Source of the DNA: a virus
Reading direction: 5' to 3' (one strand)
DNA length: 24,984 nucleotides
IMG/VR virus record: IMGVR_UViG_3300020163_000369
Location: 1-24,984 of that record
A program made the translations under genes and the position numbers. Position 1 is the first letter of the stretch, and each line of letters starts with the position of its first letter. The notes beneath the pieces are model-generated. The model saw only the letters and a list, made by a program, of their open reading frames with translations. It was not told where the DNA came from and did not search any database. Shown here one piece after another: positions 13,617-22,000 of this stretch.

Positions 13617-14423
13617 ATGGCTGACCCTGAAAAGAAATGCTCTACCTGCAAGAAAAGTAAGCCGCTGGCAGAGTATAACAAAAGAAGCCGCTCAAAAGAT
13701 GGCCACGATGATTTGTGCAGAGCATGTGCATCAGACCAGCATCGGCGCGAATATCAGCGAAACAGAGAGACGATAAAAAATAAAGCCGCGCGATATTACG
13801 CAGATAATAAAAAGAAGTGCAATGTGCGGAGCATTGAATATTACCGTAAAACTCAGCCGCTTAAGCCGCAAACTGTATGCGCTTGTGGCTGCGGAGAAAT
13901 GGCGGCTCCAGGAAGGGCGTTTATAGTAGGGCACAAAAACAAGGGGCGGCAATGGAGCGAGGAGATTAGGGAAAAAATGTCCGAAAGCCGTAAACTTGCA
14001 GTAACGACCGAATACCGTCTCATGGTCAGCGATAGATTCCGTGGCCGGATACAATCGCAAGATGAACGGGCAAGGAGATTAAAGACGAAACAACGTGGAG
14101 AATCCCATCACGCATGGAACGGCGGTTCTTCGTTTGAGACTTATGGTCGCGACTGGAACAGGTCAACAAGGAAAATCGTTTTTGAGAGGGATAGTGGTAA
14201 ATGCCAGAATCCCGGCTGTTTGGAAAAATGCAAGCGTCTTAATGTCCATCATATTGATTATGATAAAAAAAACAGCCAATTAGACAATCTGATCACCTTA
14301 TGTACTTCGTGTCATGCGGCTACAAATTCTAACAGGGGGAAATGGGAGCCGTTCTATGCCGAGGTTATGAGAAATAAAATCATGCTTATTGCTAATGTTG
14401 TGAGGATTGCCAATGTGTGCTGA
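13617..14423 (+). CDS. HNH homing endonuclease with zinc finger and NUMOD3-like motif
   Basis: Free-standing endonuclease gene inserted between the chaperone and tape measure genes. Visible parts: an N-terminal zinc finger (Cys8, Cys11, Cys34, Cys37), a second Cys cluster 'CACGCGEMAAPGRAFIVGHK', a NUMOD3-type DNA-contact motif 'GRQWSEEIREKMSESRK', and a C-terminal HNH domain with zinc cysteines 196, 201, 229 and 232 around 'VHHIDY' (His211-His212), Asn224 and His233. Its base composition (more A/T, AGA and ATA codons) is unlike its neighbours, a sign of transfer. ATG 13617 directly follows the GT stop, and its own TGA lies 8 bases inside the tape measure gene. It probably cuts a related phage lacking the insert at this junction. 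Confidence 0.88.
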   Translation: MADPEKKCSTCKKSKPLAEYNKRSRSKDGHDDLCRACASDQHRREYQRNRETIKNKAARYYADNKKKCNVRSIEYYRKTQPLKPQTVCACGCGEMAAPGRAFIVGHKNKGRQWSEEIREKMSESRKLAVTTEYRLMVSDRFRGRIQSQDERARRLKTKQRGESHHAWNGGSSFETYGRDWNRSTRKIVFERDSGKCQNPGCLEKCKRLNVHHIDYDKKNSQLDNLITLCTSCHAATNSNRGKWEPFYAEVMRNKIMLIANVVRIANVC

Positions 14424-17151
14424 TGTCCGCAAAACAGTCGAGATCATCTTCGGCGGCAAGAACGAACTAAGCGGCGCCGTAAATGAGATAATGAGGGATT
14501 TTAAATCCTTCGAGAAGTCCATTGACGGGGTCGCCACACCCCTGGCCGGTATTGCCGAGAAGATTCTCGGCGTAAGCGCGGCGGCTGCGGCCATGGCTGT
14601 CGGCGGTATGGCCCTGGCGGTAAGGGCGGCAGGTGAGTTCGGAAGTTCTTTCAAGGAAATCAGCACCCTTATCAAGGATACCGGAACGCCGATCAAGAAG
14701 TTTGAAGATGACGTTCTGTCTTATGCAACCAAATCCGGCAAGTCCCTGGAGGAAATCAACAAGGCCCTGTATACCTCCGTTTCGGCAGGGGTTGACTATA
14801 CAAAGTCGATTGACTTTGTGGCGGCGGCGGAGAAACTCGCTGTCGGTGGTCGGTCTGATCTTGGCGATACGACAAAGCTATTGATCGGAACCTTGAACGC
14901 CTATGGCCAAGGAACGGATCAGGCGGCGAAGTATTCCGACATCATGTTCACGACGGTCAAGATGGGCTTGACCACCATGACGGAGTTGTCGGCCTCATTA
15001 TCCCAGGTGACGGGATTGGCGGCAAGTTCTGGCGTTCCCTTTGAAACACTTTCCGCCGCAATCGCGGCCCTTACCACCTCCGGTATGCCGACGGCTCAGG
15101 CAATCACTTCGATCAAGGCGGCGTTACAGAATGTTATTAAACCGACGGGTGAAGCCGAGAAAATGGCGGCCTCCCTTGGTTTGCAATTTAATGCCACCGC
15201 GCTCCAGACAAAAGGCTTTGAGGGGGTGCTCCGGGAAGCCTGGAAGGCAACGGGCGGCAGCACGGAGAAGATGGCGGAACTGTTCGGCTCTGTTGAAGCC
15301 CTGAACGCTGTCCTGGTCCTCTCATCCGACAAGCAGGGAAACTTCAAGAATTCACTTCTCGCCATGAAGGATGCTTCTGGGGCGACGGAAGTGGCTTATG
15401 GGAAGATGGCAGGCGGCTTCTCCCAGGTCAACGCTCAACTGGAAAATTCATTCAAAGTCACCCTCATCACCATCGGCAAAGAGATCATGCCGGAGTATCT
15501 AAAGATAGCAAGCAACTTTGGTGAGCTTTTCAAGGGTATCAAGATCGGCGTAGATTCCGGGGCGTTTGATCCGCTGTTCAAGTATCTTGACACGGTAGGA
15601 AAGTCCATCTCCGATTGGCTGAATGAAGTAGCAAAGGCGTTCCCCGATGCCCTCAAGCAGGTTGATTTCACAGGACTGGTAGAGGCGTTCAAGTCATTCG
15701 GCTCCGCTATCGGCGGGTTGTTTGAGTTAGGCGACGACAAGCCCAAGGCAATGGCCGACGCGATCCAACTTGTTATTGATACCACTGAAACCCTGATCAC
15801 GGTCACAAAAGGCATCGGCGTAGTATTTGCCCCGCTTATCAAGACGGCCACAGAGGTTGTCTCCGGATTCAACGCCCTTGACGAAAAGACGAAGGAACTG
15901 TCCGGGAACCTCATGGGCCTCGCCCTTCAGTATAAACTTTTCGGCCCGGTGGTAACGCTGGTAATGCAGGCCGTGGCAGCCGACACGGAGTCGGGAGGGA
16001 ACGCTGCGAAGATGGCTTTCCTCGCGTGGGAAAACGGCATCAACGCCATAAAGGTAGCAGTCCTGTCTATGGCCGTAGCTTTCGCCAACGCCGCTTTGGA
16101 CATGGCCAAGTTCCTGGACTACATCCCCGGATACGATGCCAGCGAAGACATCAGGAGAACGTCCGAAAGGGTGTCTATCCTGGCCAAGATGCTCGACACA
16201 TCCCAAAACGACCTCGCCTCATCGTCCATGAAGCTGCAAGATGCATGGACCGGGGCCGACTCAGCCGCCGGGAGTTACACGAAGACCGTCAGGGGAGTGC
16301 CAACAAAGGTAGATACGGAATTCAAAGTAGCTCCCAAACTTGACCCTCTCGCCACAGAGGAAACCCAATGGAGGTTGGCGCAAGCATTCTTTCAAAAAGA
16401 CAAGAACGCGATTCTGCTTTACACGAAACTCCAAGAGGAAGAAGCCGCAGCAGCCAAAGTGAAACTTGCGACCGTGTTTCCTTCTGTCCGCGACCTGACC
16501 ATCGTCACTCGCGCCGACGGCTCATCCCTGGACAGCGCCTATGGAATGATTATTGAGAAGTTCCCTGACGGGTCAACCAGGATAGTCCAGGCGCAGGCCA
16601 CCCTGGACAAGATCGCCCTGGACAACGCCAAGGCGAAGATCGAGGAGGCTATCCCTAAAGAAAAACAGTTTGAGATCCAGGCGAAACTTGATGAGGCGAA
16701 GATCAAGGGACAAGCTGACATCATCCAGAAGGCTATCGAATGGAAAGCGAAACTCGATATCGCCGAAGTGGAGGCCAACGCCAAGAAAGTAGAGGCGGCG
16801 TTCAAGTCCATCGACAATACCATCACCAGCACGGGGACCACGCTGAGTTCCATGATGGACAGTTACACGACCTTGGTTGGCGCTGGCAAAGGTGGAACAT
16901 CCTTCGCCGAACAGCAGATCCTCGATGAAAACAGACGTAGGGACGCCGCTCTTGCGATGCAGGAAGAATTAACGGGTGCACAGATAGCGCAAATGAACGC
17001 GCAAACAGCGGCGCTCAAAAAGGGCGACTCTATTATTAAGATCGAAGGCGCCGGGCTACAGCCACATCTCGAGGCGTTCATGTACGAGATATTGAAGGCA
17101 ATCCAGATCCGGGCAAACGCCGAGGGCGCGAAATTCCTCGTGGGAGTATAA
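14413..17151 (+). CDS. Tail tape measure protein (TP901-type core)
   Basis: The longest gene of the window (912 aa). It sets tail length and lies inside the tube. Residues ~70-330 follow the TP901 core (TIGR01760-like): 'FKEISTLIKDTGTPIKKFED', 'LYTSVSAGVDYTKS', 'GTLNAYGQGTDQAAKYSDIM', 'LSQVTGLAASSGVPFETLSA', 'LFGSVEALNAVLVL'. Hydrophobic stretches follow, at residues ~45-65 and in the 490-580 part. Lys/Glu/Ala-rich helices fill the rest, with a conserved-looking end 'QPHLEAFMYEILKAIQIRAN'. By the rough rule of 0.15 nm per residue the tail would be about 135 nm. I chose ATG 14413 over TTG 14407 because GAGG (14402-14405) is 7 bases upstream; that site lies inside the HNH gene. Confidence 0.92.
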   Translation: MCADVRKTVEIIFGGKNELSGAVNEIMRDFKSFEKSIDGVATPLAGIAEKILGVSAAAAAMAVGGMALAVRAAGEFGSSFKEISTLIKDTGTPIKKFEDDVLSYATKSGKSLEEINKALYTSVSAGVDYTKSIDFVAAAEKLAVGGRSDLGDTTKLLIGTLNAYGQGTDQAAKYSDIMFTTVKMGLTTMTELSASLSQVTGLAASSGVPFETLSAAIAALTTSGMPTAQAITSIKAALQNVIKPTGEAEKMAASLGLQFNATALQTKGFEGVLREAWKATGGSTEKMAELFGSVEALNAVLVLSSDKQGNFKNSLLAMKDASGATEVAYGKMAGGFSQVNAQLENSFKVTLITIGKEIMPEYLKIASNFGELFKGIKIGVDSGAFDPLFKYLDTVGKSISDWLNEVAKAFPDALKQVDFTGLVEAFKSFGSAIGGLFELGDDKPKAMADAIQLVIDTTETLITVTKGIGVVFAPLIKTATEVVSGFNALDEKTKELSGNLMGLALQYKLFGPVVTLVMQAVAADTESGGNAAKMAFLAWENGINAIKVAVLSMAVAFANAALDMAKFLDYIPGYDASEDIRRTSERVSILAKMLDTSQNDLASSSMKLQDAWTGADSAAGSYTKTVRGVPTKVDTEFKVAPKLDPLATEETQWRLAQAFFQKDKNAILLYTKLQEEEAAAAKVKLATVFPSVRDLTIVTRADGSSLDSAYGMIIEKFPDGSTRIVQAQATLDKIALDNAKAKIEEAIPKEKQFEIQAKLDEAKIKGQADIIQKAIEWKAKLDIAEVEANAKKVEAAFKSIDNTITSTGTTLSSMMDSYTTLVGAGKGGTSFAEQQILDENRRRDAALAMQEELTGAQIAQMNAQTAALKKGDSIIKIEGAGLQPHLEAFMYEILKAIQIRANAEGAKFLVGV

Positions 17152-17153
17152 TC

Positions 17154-17516
17154 ATGATCGGAATATCGACACAGACATATGACATCGCCGGGGCGCGGGT
17201 ATTCCGACGGTCGGAAAGAACGGCCGGACTCGGCAACATGAAGGGATCGCGGCGCGTCACCCGCACGGCGACTCTCGATGGAGGCGTGGCGATCTACGAC
17301 ACCGGGTATTCGGACAGTGACCGCGATATAGTGGCCACGGAGCCGGATGCAGACGTTTCGTGCATCGACTTCGCCCGTTATATTGTCACCATGTATGGCC
17401 TTGTAACCGTAACGATGGAGGATGGGGTTTATACCGGAGTCCCGGAAACGTATCAGGTAAATAGGGATGGGGCGTTGGAAATGAAGATTTTATTGACCGC
17501 GAAATTATCTCAATAA
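17154..17516 (+). CDS. Small tail protein after the tape measure (120 aa), family unknown
   Basis: A 120 aa beta-rich protein beginning two bases after the tape measure stop. Features: 'GISTQTYDIAGARVFRRSER', 'RRVTRTATLDGGVAIYDTGY', then 'YGLVTVTMEDGVYTGVPETY'. There is no membrane segment. In lambda the equivalent position holds gpM, a 109 aa tail-tip assembly protein, but similarity is not obvious. Distal tail or tip assembly function is inferred from location and size only. It ends 11 bases before the next start, which has its own AGGGAGG site. Confidence 0.6.
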   Translation: MIGISTQTYDIAGARVFRRSERTAGLGNMKGSRRVTRTATLDGGVAIYDTGYSDSDRDIVATEPDADVSCIDFARYIVTMYGLVTVTMEDGVYTGVPETYQVNRDGALEMKILLTAKLSQ

Positions 17517-17527
17517 GGGAGGCTATC

Positions 17528-17992
17528 ATGGCAAGCGAATTAACCTTTTATAGCAAGGCCAAGCAATTCATGCTGGATGGAACGCTCGACTTAGACGCGA
17601 ACACGATCAAGCTCATGCTGGTTACGAGCGTTTATACCTTCGACGTCGCGCACGAAGTTCTGGCTGACGTGAAGGCGAGCCCGGACCCGGAAGTGCTTGC
17701 CGTCGCAAGTCCAGATAATGGATACACGGCGGGAGGAGAAACGCTGGTTTCGGCCGCCGTGACGCATACGGACGCTCCATCGCAGGCGAAGTTTGACGCC
17801 GAGGATGTTACATGGACATCGTTGACGGCCACCTTCCGATACGGAATCCTGTACGCTGAGGGAACGCTAAATGGCGTTGTCGATCCCCTGATCGCCTGCA
17901 TCCTTTTTGACACAACTCCGGCCGATGTAACGATAAGCGGTATCAATTATGTCGTCCAATGGAGTGCGAACGGAATCTTTACGTTGGCTTAG
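17528..17992 (+). CDS. Phage tail/structural protein (154 aa)
   Basis: A 154 aa protein with the sequence plan 'FYSKAKQFMLDGTLDLDANT', 'LMLVTSVYTFDVAHEVLADV', 'NGYTAGGETLVSAAVTHTD', 'FDAEDVTWTSLTATFRYGIL', 'PLIACILFDTTPADVT' and C-terminal 'ANGIFTLA'. It belongs to a widely distributed family of phage virion proteins of this length. In that family an H-x3-L-x-D-V, YTAGG, DV-W-S-LTATFRYG and Gly-Ile ending recur. The protein is probably beta-structured and part of the tail tip or a fibre. It is spaced like a separate operon gene (GGGAGG site). Its last part overlaps an alternative start for the downstream gene, rejected because the later ATG has a better site. Confidence 0.68.
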   Translation: MASELTFYSKAKQFMLDGTLDLDANTIKLMLVTSVYTFDVAHEVLADVKASPDPEVLAVASPDNGYTAGGETLVSAAVTHTDAPSQAKFDAEDVTWTSLTATFRYGILYAEGTLNGVVDPLIACILFDTTPADVTISGINYVVQWSANGIFTLA

Positions 17993-18000
17993 GATATGCG

Positions 18001-19212
18001 ATGACTGTTACGGTAAAACCACTTGCGCGATCTTTGCGGGAATGGTCGCTCCCTCCCGACATTGAGAACGTCATCCCCCTGCAGTGGGACTCATCAGTAT
18101 TTGAGTCCCGCCCGAGGAGCATAACCAATCCGGTACTCGAGCAGGGCGGTCAATCGCTTGGAAGTTTTTTCGCATACTGCTCGCGCATCGACTTGGATTA
18201 CAAATGTGACGTTGAAGAACCTGACTATGGCGAAACGGCGTTGATAATGCTTGCTATCCCTGAAGGTGGCGATATGGGCGACGCAGTCTTCGTTATCGGA
18301 TGTTACGTTCAGGCCGATTGGACGCATATCAGCCAGGACTTGGCGCTTGGTAACTGGTTCTTTATGTTCGGTGTTATGCGTGGGTCTAGTGCGGGAACCA
18401 TCCAGGGATGGATAGATAATGTCGAAATAACCCCCTCGCTCCAGATTACCCCGTTTATGGCGGGGCCGCATACTCAGCAAGTAACGTATGGCGCTTTGCT
18501 GCTTACACCCGAAGTCCCTTTATGGTCAGAGGGCAGTTTTATCCCCCATGGTGAACTTTCATTAACAGGAAGTGTCCCGAATTTCGGGACCCCGTGTGCG
18601 GATATTCCTTGCGGAGCGCTGATCCTTACCGTCCGTAATCCGGCTGCCGTATGGTCTGTTCCCCTGCCAATGATGGTTGGTTCAAAGGTCATCTATAGCC
18701 TAACTTTAACGGGTGCACCGGATGGCATTGATGATCTGACTATCCCCATGTCCTCTTTCCAATCCGTCGTCCGGAGCGGGGAACCATCCTATCTGGCGTG
18801 TGTAGTGCCGAACTCGGTCGATTGGGTCGATGAAATTATCGCCCGACCGAACGGGGATCTGATCATTAAAAAAGGATACCTGCTTTATGACGGAACCCAG
18901 CAGATGGAGGAAATTATCCGGGTAAATTACGAAACGCTCCAGATTGATCGTGGGGCCGCTAATGATTCCGCGACACTCGTGGGGCATAAGACCACAACCG
19001 CGACCGCCCCGAAGGACTGGACGGTTGACGGGGTAACTTTCTATGGCCTCCAGGCGGACGGGAAACGAAGAATCCGCGCAGCGATGGACCTGTTCCTGCG
19101 ACCCGCCGACACGGTATATTACGGCAGCGGGCTGACAGACAATTTCATCGTGGGGTCAATCACCTATATCATTGATTCCAGATCGGCCTATATGGAGGTG
19201 ACGGAAGCATAA
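18001..19212 (+). CDS. Tail tip/minor tail protein (403 aa)
   Basis: Two parts are visible. Residues 1-~245 are a beta-rich region with no recognised domain, starting 'VKPLARSLREWSLPPDIENV'. Residues ~250-403 hold a recurring phage tail-tip domain with 'PSYLACVVPNSVDWVDEIIA', 'LIIKKGYLLYDGTQQMEEII', 'NYETLQIDRGAANDSATLVG', 'GKRRIRAAMDLFLRPADTVY' and a final 'AYMEVTEA'. That C-terminal region is commonly found near the tip of phage tails. I chose ATG 18001 because AGGA (17992-17995) precedes it. The earlier ATG 17959 is inside the preceding gene and has no good site. It is in TAATG overlap with the 742 aa gene, so the two are translationally coupled and may act together at the tip. The exact identity is unknown. 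Confidence 0.62.
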   Translation: MTVTVKPLARSLREWSLPPDIENVIPLQWDSSVFESRPRSITNPVLEQGGQSLGSFFAYCSRIDLDYKCDVEEPDYGETALIMLAIPEGGDMGDAVFVIGCYVQADWTHISQDLALGNWFFMFGVMRGSSAGTIQGWIDNVEITPSLQITPFMAGPHTQQVTYGALLLTPEVPLWSEGSFIPHGELSLTGSVPNFGTPCADIPCGALILTVRNPAAVWSVPLPMMVGSKVIYSLTLTGAPDGIDDLTIPMSSFQSVVRSGEPSYLACVVPNSVDWVDEIIARPNGDLIIKKGYLLYDGTQQMEEIIRVNYETLQIDRGAANDSATLVGHKTTTATAPKDWTVDGVTFYGLQADGKRRIRAAMDLFLRPADTVYYGSGLTDNFIVGSITYIIDSRSAYMEVTEA

Positions 19213-21440
19213 TGGGAGCGGCAACGATAGTTTCAGGAGGGCCGACCGGTCTGTATAGCATCCTGCTCGTTCAAGAGACGACGAAGGCCACGGCTCGCCT
19301 GAAGGTTATAAAGGACCTCATAGACGGCACGAACGGGAATCCGCTCCATAGCCCTCCGATCCTTGCAACCAATGGCCTCACAACGGCGATCATCGCCGCG
19401 ACGGGCGCCTTGACCGTAGCCGAAGTCGCGTTGTCAACTGCCTCTGCGTTGCTTGAGGACGCTATTGAACAATCCAATACGCCAATTCCTTCCCTCGAAG
19501 CCGTCCCACGGTGGTATAATGTTGGGAAGGGAACGTGCACCAAAGTAAGTCCGGGGCCTTCATGTCAGGCCGGCAATTATTCCATTACCTTCGGCGCGTT
19601 CATCGCCGGGGATTATGGTACAAGCCCGGTAATCCCTGATAGCACCGGGTTCACGGTGAGTTCTCCGACGGGCAGCCTTCCCGTTGCCAAACTCGGCTCC
19701 TATGTATCATCCGGGATAAACTTTACAACCACGGAAGGCGACCCCGCGTTTTCTTCCGGAGATTCCTTCGACATAATTGTTACCGACGAGAGTAAAGTTG
19801 TCGCTACACCAACGACGGAAGCGATGAAAGCGGTTTATGCCGCACAGACCGACCTGATCGTGAAGCGCCGGGCGCTGGCCACCCTCAGACTGGAAAAGGC
19901 CTCGCTCGAAAAAGAGCAGGCGCTCATCACGAAGGCTCTCCTGCCCGTTACCCGCACAGGAATATGGTGTGCAGACCTGACCGAAGATATGGCAGCGGGA
20001 AAGGCAGTCGGAACAATCGAGATTAACGGTGAAGAAGCCTCAATGAACATCATGCCCGGCGGCAAGGTGGGCCTCGGGAAGCTGGAACCGGTGCTGTCAA
20101 GCACACCAGCAGGGGTGTTTGTGAATATGGCAACCCTTCCCTGCTGGCAGAAATGGAAGCCGACGTATCGTGTTGGCGAGATTAAGGTAATGGGTCCGGT
20201 CGCCGGCCAGTGCAGCGTTTGTCTTGACGAGGCGTTTAGCGCCGCGCAGGGATTAAAGATAAATCAGGACGGCACTTTATGCTCTCAGGCCCTTGCACCG
20301 GACATTGTTTCCGGGTTTGCGGACTTCTGCCGGACGAACCCGAGTGACCCTCTCGTGTCCAACACGGCAGACTCCAAGATAACCAGTTCGGCGCAACTGC
20401 TCGCGGATCTTGCGGCAGTAAATAAAGCCGTCAATAGCAGCTACACATACAAGAAGGACGTTGATCAGTACGGCACGCTGGAAAAGTGGAACTATATGGA
20501 GCCCGGCGCGTCCGGAGATTGTGAGGACTTTGCACTCACTAAGGCGAGAATGCTCTTGGCAAAGGGTTATCCGGCGAGCGCCATTAAGATAGAAGTCGGT
20601 AAAACGTCCACCGGCGCGGGTCATGCGTGGTTGACCGTCCAGACGGATAAGGGCGACCTCAGCCTTGACCTCAATTACTCCGAAGTCATGCCCGCCGGGA
20701 TGCTAAACTACACAAGCAGATACCGACAGACAGGGTGTTCCTGGAGCCGCCAGGGAGTCCTGCTGTCCAATGTCCCTATCGATTATATGGATGGGTCAAA
20801 CGAGAACGCCTTTGAGGTAGGCGACCGCGTTATTGTGTCCTTTACCGGACAGGTATGGGCAGTCCCGAAGGTTATCGGATTCGAGAGCCACCCACGCTTA
20901 GGATTGGGATTGTATATCAACCAGACGGGATTTCATAATCAACTTGTCATGGGGAAATATACGGTTTCCGGGGTTGTCAAGGACGCCGCCTTCTTGAACA
21001 TATCCGATTGGTGGGGATTCCCTTATTCTATTTTTGAGGGTGACATCTACCTGCCAAGAGAAATGAAGGAAGGGGAAGGGACTCCGTGGCAGGATTGCTT
21101 ATTGGTACGCGTATATAATCTAAAAACAAAGGTGCTTAAGCGCACCATTCCTCTGCATTTTTTCCACATTCCCGCTTTTGTAGGCGATAATGCGGCGATG
21201 TTTAGATTTTCATCGTCCCCGCTTGGCGGTGGCGGCGTGGGTGCTATAACGCATAGCGTCACCGGTACGTTGTATGTCCCCTGCACATGGTACACATTCC
21301 AGGTGGGATATTTTGCATGGATAAGAACAGGGGTTTATGCCTTCAACCATTTGACCGGGTCGGATATGGGATCTTATCAACATACCGGATGTCGCTACGG
21401 CCTCCCCGGCGGCGGGCAACCCGGACCGATTCAGCAATGA
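19212..21440 (+). CDS. Tail tip protein with LapG-like (BTLCP) transglutaminase-fold cysteine peptidase domain (742 aa)
   Basis: Multi-domain virion protein. Residues 1-~100: helical N-terminus. ~105-195: beta domain recognisably the same as the insert of the decoration protein at 405 ('GTCTKVS', 'GFTVSSPTGSLPVAKLGSYV', 'SGINF', 'FSSGDSFDIIV'). ~205-245: coiled coil. ~400-500: a bacterial transglutaminase-like cysteine peptidase (BTLCP, PF06035-type, LapG family) with the triad visible as Cys437 in 'GASGDCEDFALTKARML', His471 in 'GHAWLTVQ' and Asp486 in 'SLDLNYSEV'. ~500-742: unrecognised beta-rich C-terminus. LapG cleaves a surface adhesin, so in a tail this domain might open adhesin, peptidoglycan or protein barriers during adsorption, which is inference. 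The start is in TAATG overlap with the previous gene. Confidence 0.72.
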   Translation: MGAATIVSGGPTGLYSILLVQETTKATARLKVIKDLIDGTNGNPLHSPPILATNGLTTAIIAATGALTVAEVALSTASALLEDAIEQSNTPIPSLEAVPRWYNVGKGTCTKVSPGPSCQAGNYSITFGAFIAGDYGTSPVIPDSTGFTVSSPTGSLPVAKLGSYVSSGINFTTTEGDPAFSSGDSFDIIVTDESKVVATPTTEAMKAVYAAQTDLIVKRRALATLRLEKASLEKEQALITKALLPVTRTGIWCADLTEDMAAGKAVGTIEINGEEASMNIMPGGKVGLGKLEPVLSSTPAGVFVNMATLPCWQKWKPTYRVGEIKVMGPVAGQCSVCLDEAFSAAQGLKINQDGTLCSQALAPDIVSGFADFCRTNPSDPLVSNTADSKITSSAQLLADLAAVNKAVNSSYTYKKDVDQYGTLEKWNYMEPGASGDCEDFALTKARMLLAKGYPASAIKIEVGKTSTGAGHAWLTVQTDKGDLSLDLNYSEVMPAGMLNYTSRYRQTGCSWSRQGVLLSNVPIDYMDGSNENAFEVGDRVIVSFTGQVWAVPKVIGFESHPRLGLGLYINQTGFHNQLVMGKYTVSGVVKDAAFLNISDWWGFPYSIFEGDIYLPREMKEGEGTPWQDCLLVRVYNLKTKVLKRTIPLHFFHIPAFVGDNAAMFRFSSSPLGGGGVGAITHSVTGTLYVPCTWYTFQVGYFAWIRTGVYAFNHLTGSDMGSYQHTGCRYGLPGGGQPGPIQQ

Positions 21441-21447
21441 GGAAAGC

Positions 21448-21975
21448 ATGAGTTCTACTTACGATATAAGCAATATGTTTGAGGTGACCGGGGTTTTTGT
21501 TTCCGGTGCGATAGTTTATATATGCGATACCGGAAACAACCGTATTTCAAGACTGAAACTGGCTGGTTTGGCTATGTTAGATTCTTACGATATGGCTGCT
21601 GATGACCGCCCCCTTGCAATCTTGGTGCAAGGAACCCGTTGTTACGTCTTAGTCAGTCGCGGTACAGGGGGTATTACCACAAGGGTTGATCTGTGGATTT
21701 TCAACCTTGGTGCACTAGATACGGCGCCGATGACGTTCTGGAAAACAGTCACGATTTCATCCCTTGGCATCTTCGGCGGCGGGAATCCCCCACGGGTTGG
21801 CGGGTTATATTTACAGTATGCTGGAAGCTACATTATTGCGGGTTGCTTTATAGGAAGATCATTGTATCCGACGGTCATGGACAGTAAAGTTATTAAACTC
21901 GACCTAGATGGGAATATTATTTCAACCACGGCGCTTCCGTCCGGCGATCTGCTGTATGGCATGGCTATTGGCTGA
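21448..21975 (+). CDS. NHL-like beta-propeller tail tip/fibre protein (175 aa)
   Basis: A short protein with one clear NHL-type repeat near the N-terminus ('IVYICDTGNNRISRLKL', residues ~22-38). Later blade-like segments are looser: 'LAILVQGTRCYVLVS', 'GGLYLQYAGSYIIAGCF' and 'KVIKLDLDGNIISTTALP'. Predicted beta-propeller or partial propeller; full NHL propellers have about six repeats and ~250-300 aa, so this is short. Such folds bind proteins or sugars. It lies between the LapG-like tip protein and the F5/8-domain fibre, so a role in receptor contact is plausible but not proven. An AGGAAAG site precedes the ATG; the gap before the next gene is only 25 nt. Confidence 0.55.
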   Translation: MSSTYDISNMFEVTGVFVSGAIVYICDTGNNRISRLKLAGLAMLDSYDMAADDRPLAILVQGTRCYVLVSRGTGGITTRVDLWIFNLGALDTAPMTFWKTVTISSLGIFGGGNPPRVGGLYLQYAGSYIIAGCFIGRSLYPTVMDSKVIKLDLDGNIISTTALPSGDLLYGMAIG

Positions 21976-22000
21976 CAACGAAAAATAGGGAGGAATGGAA

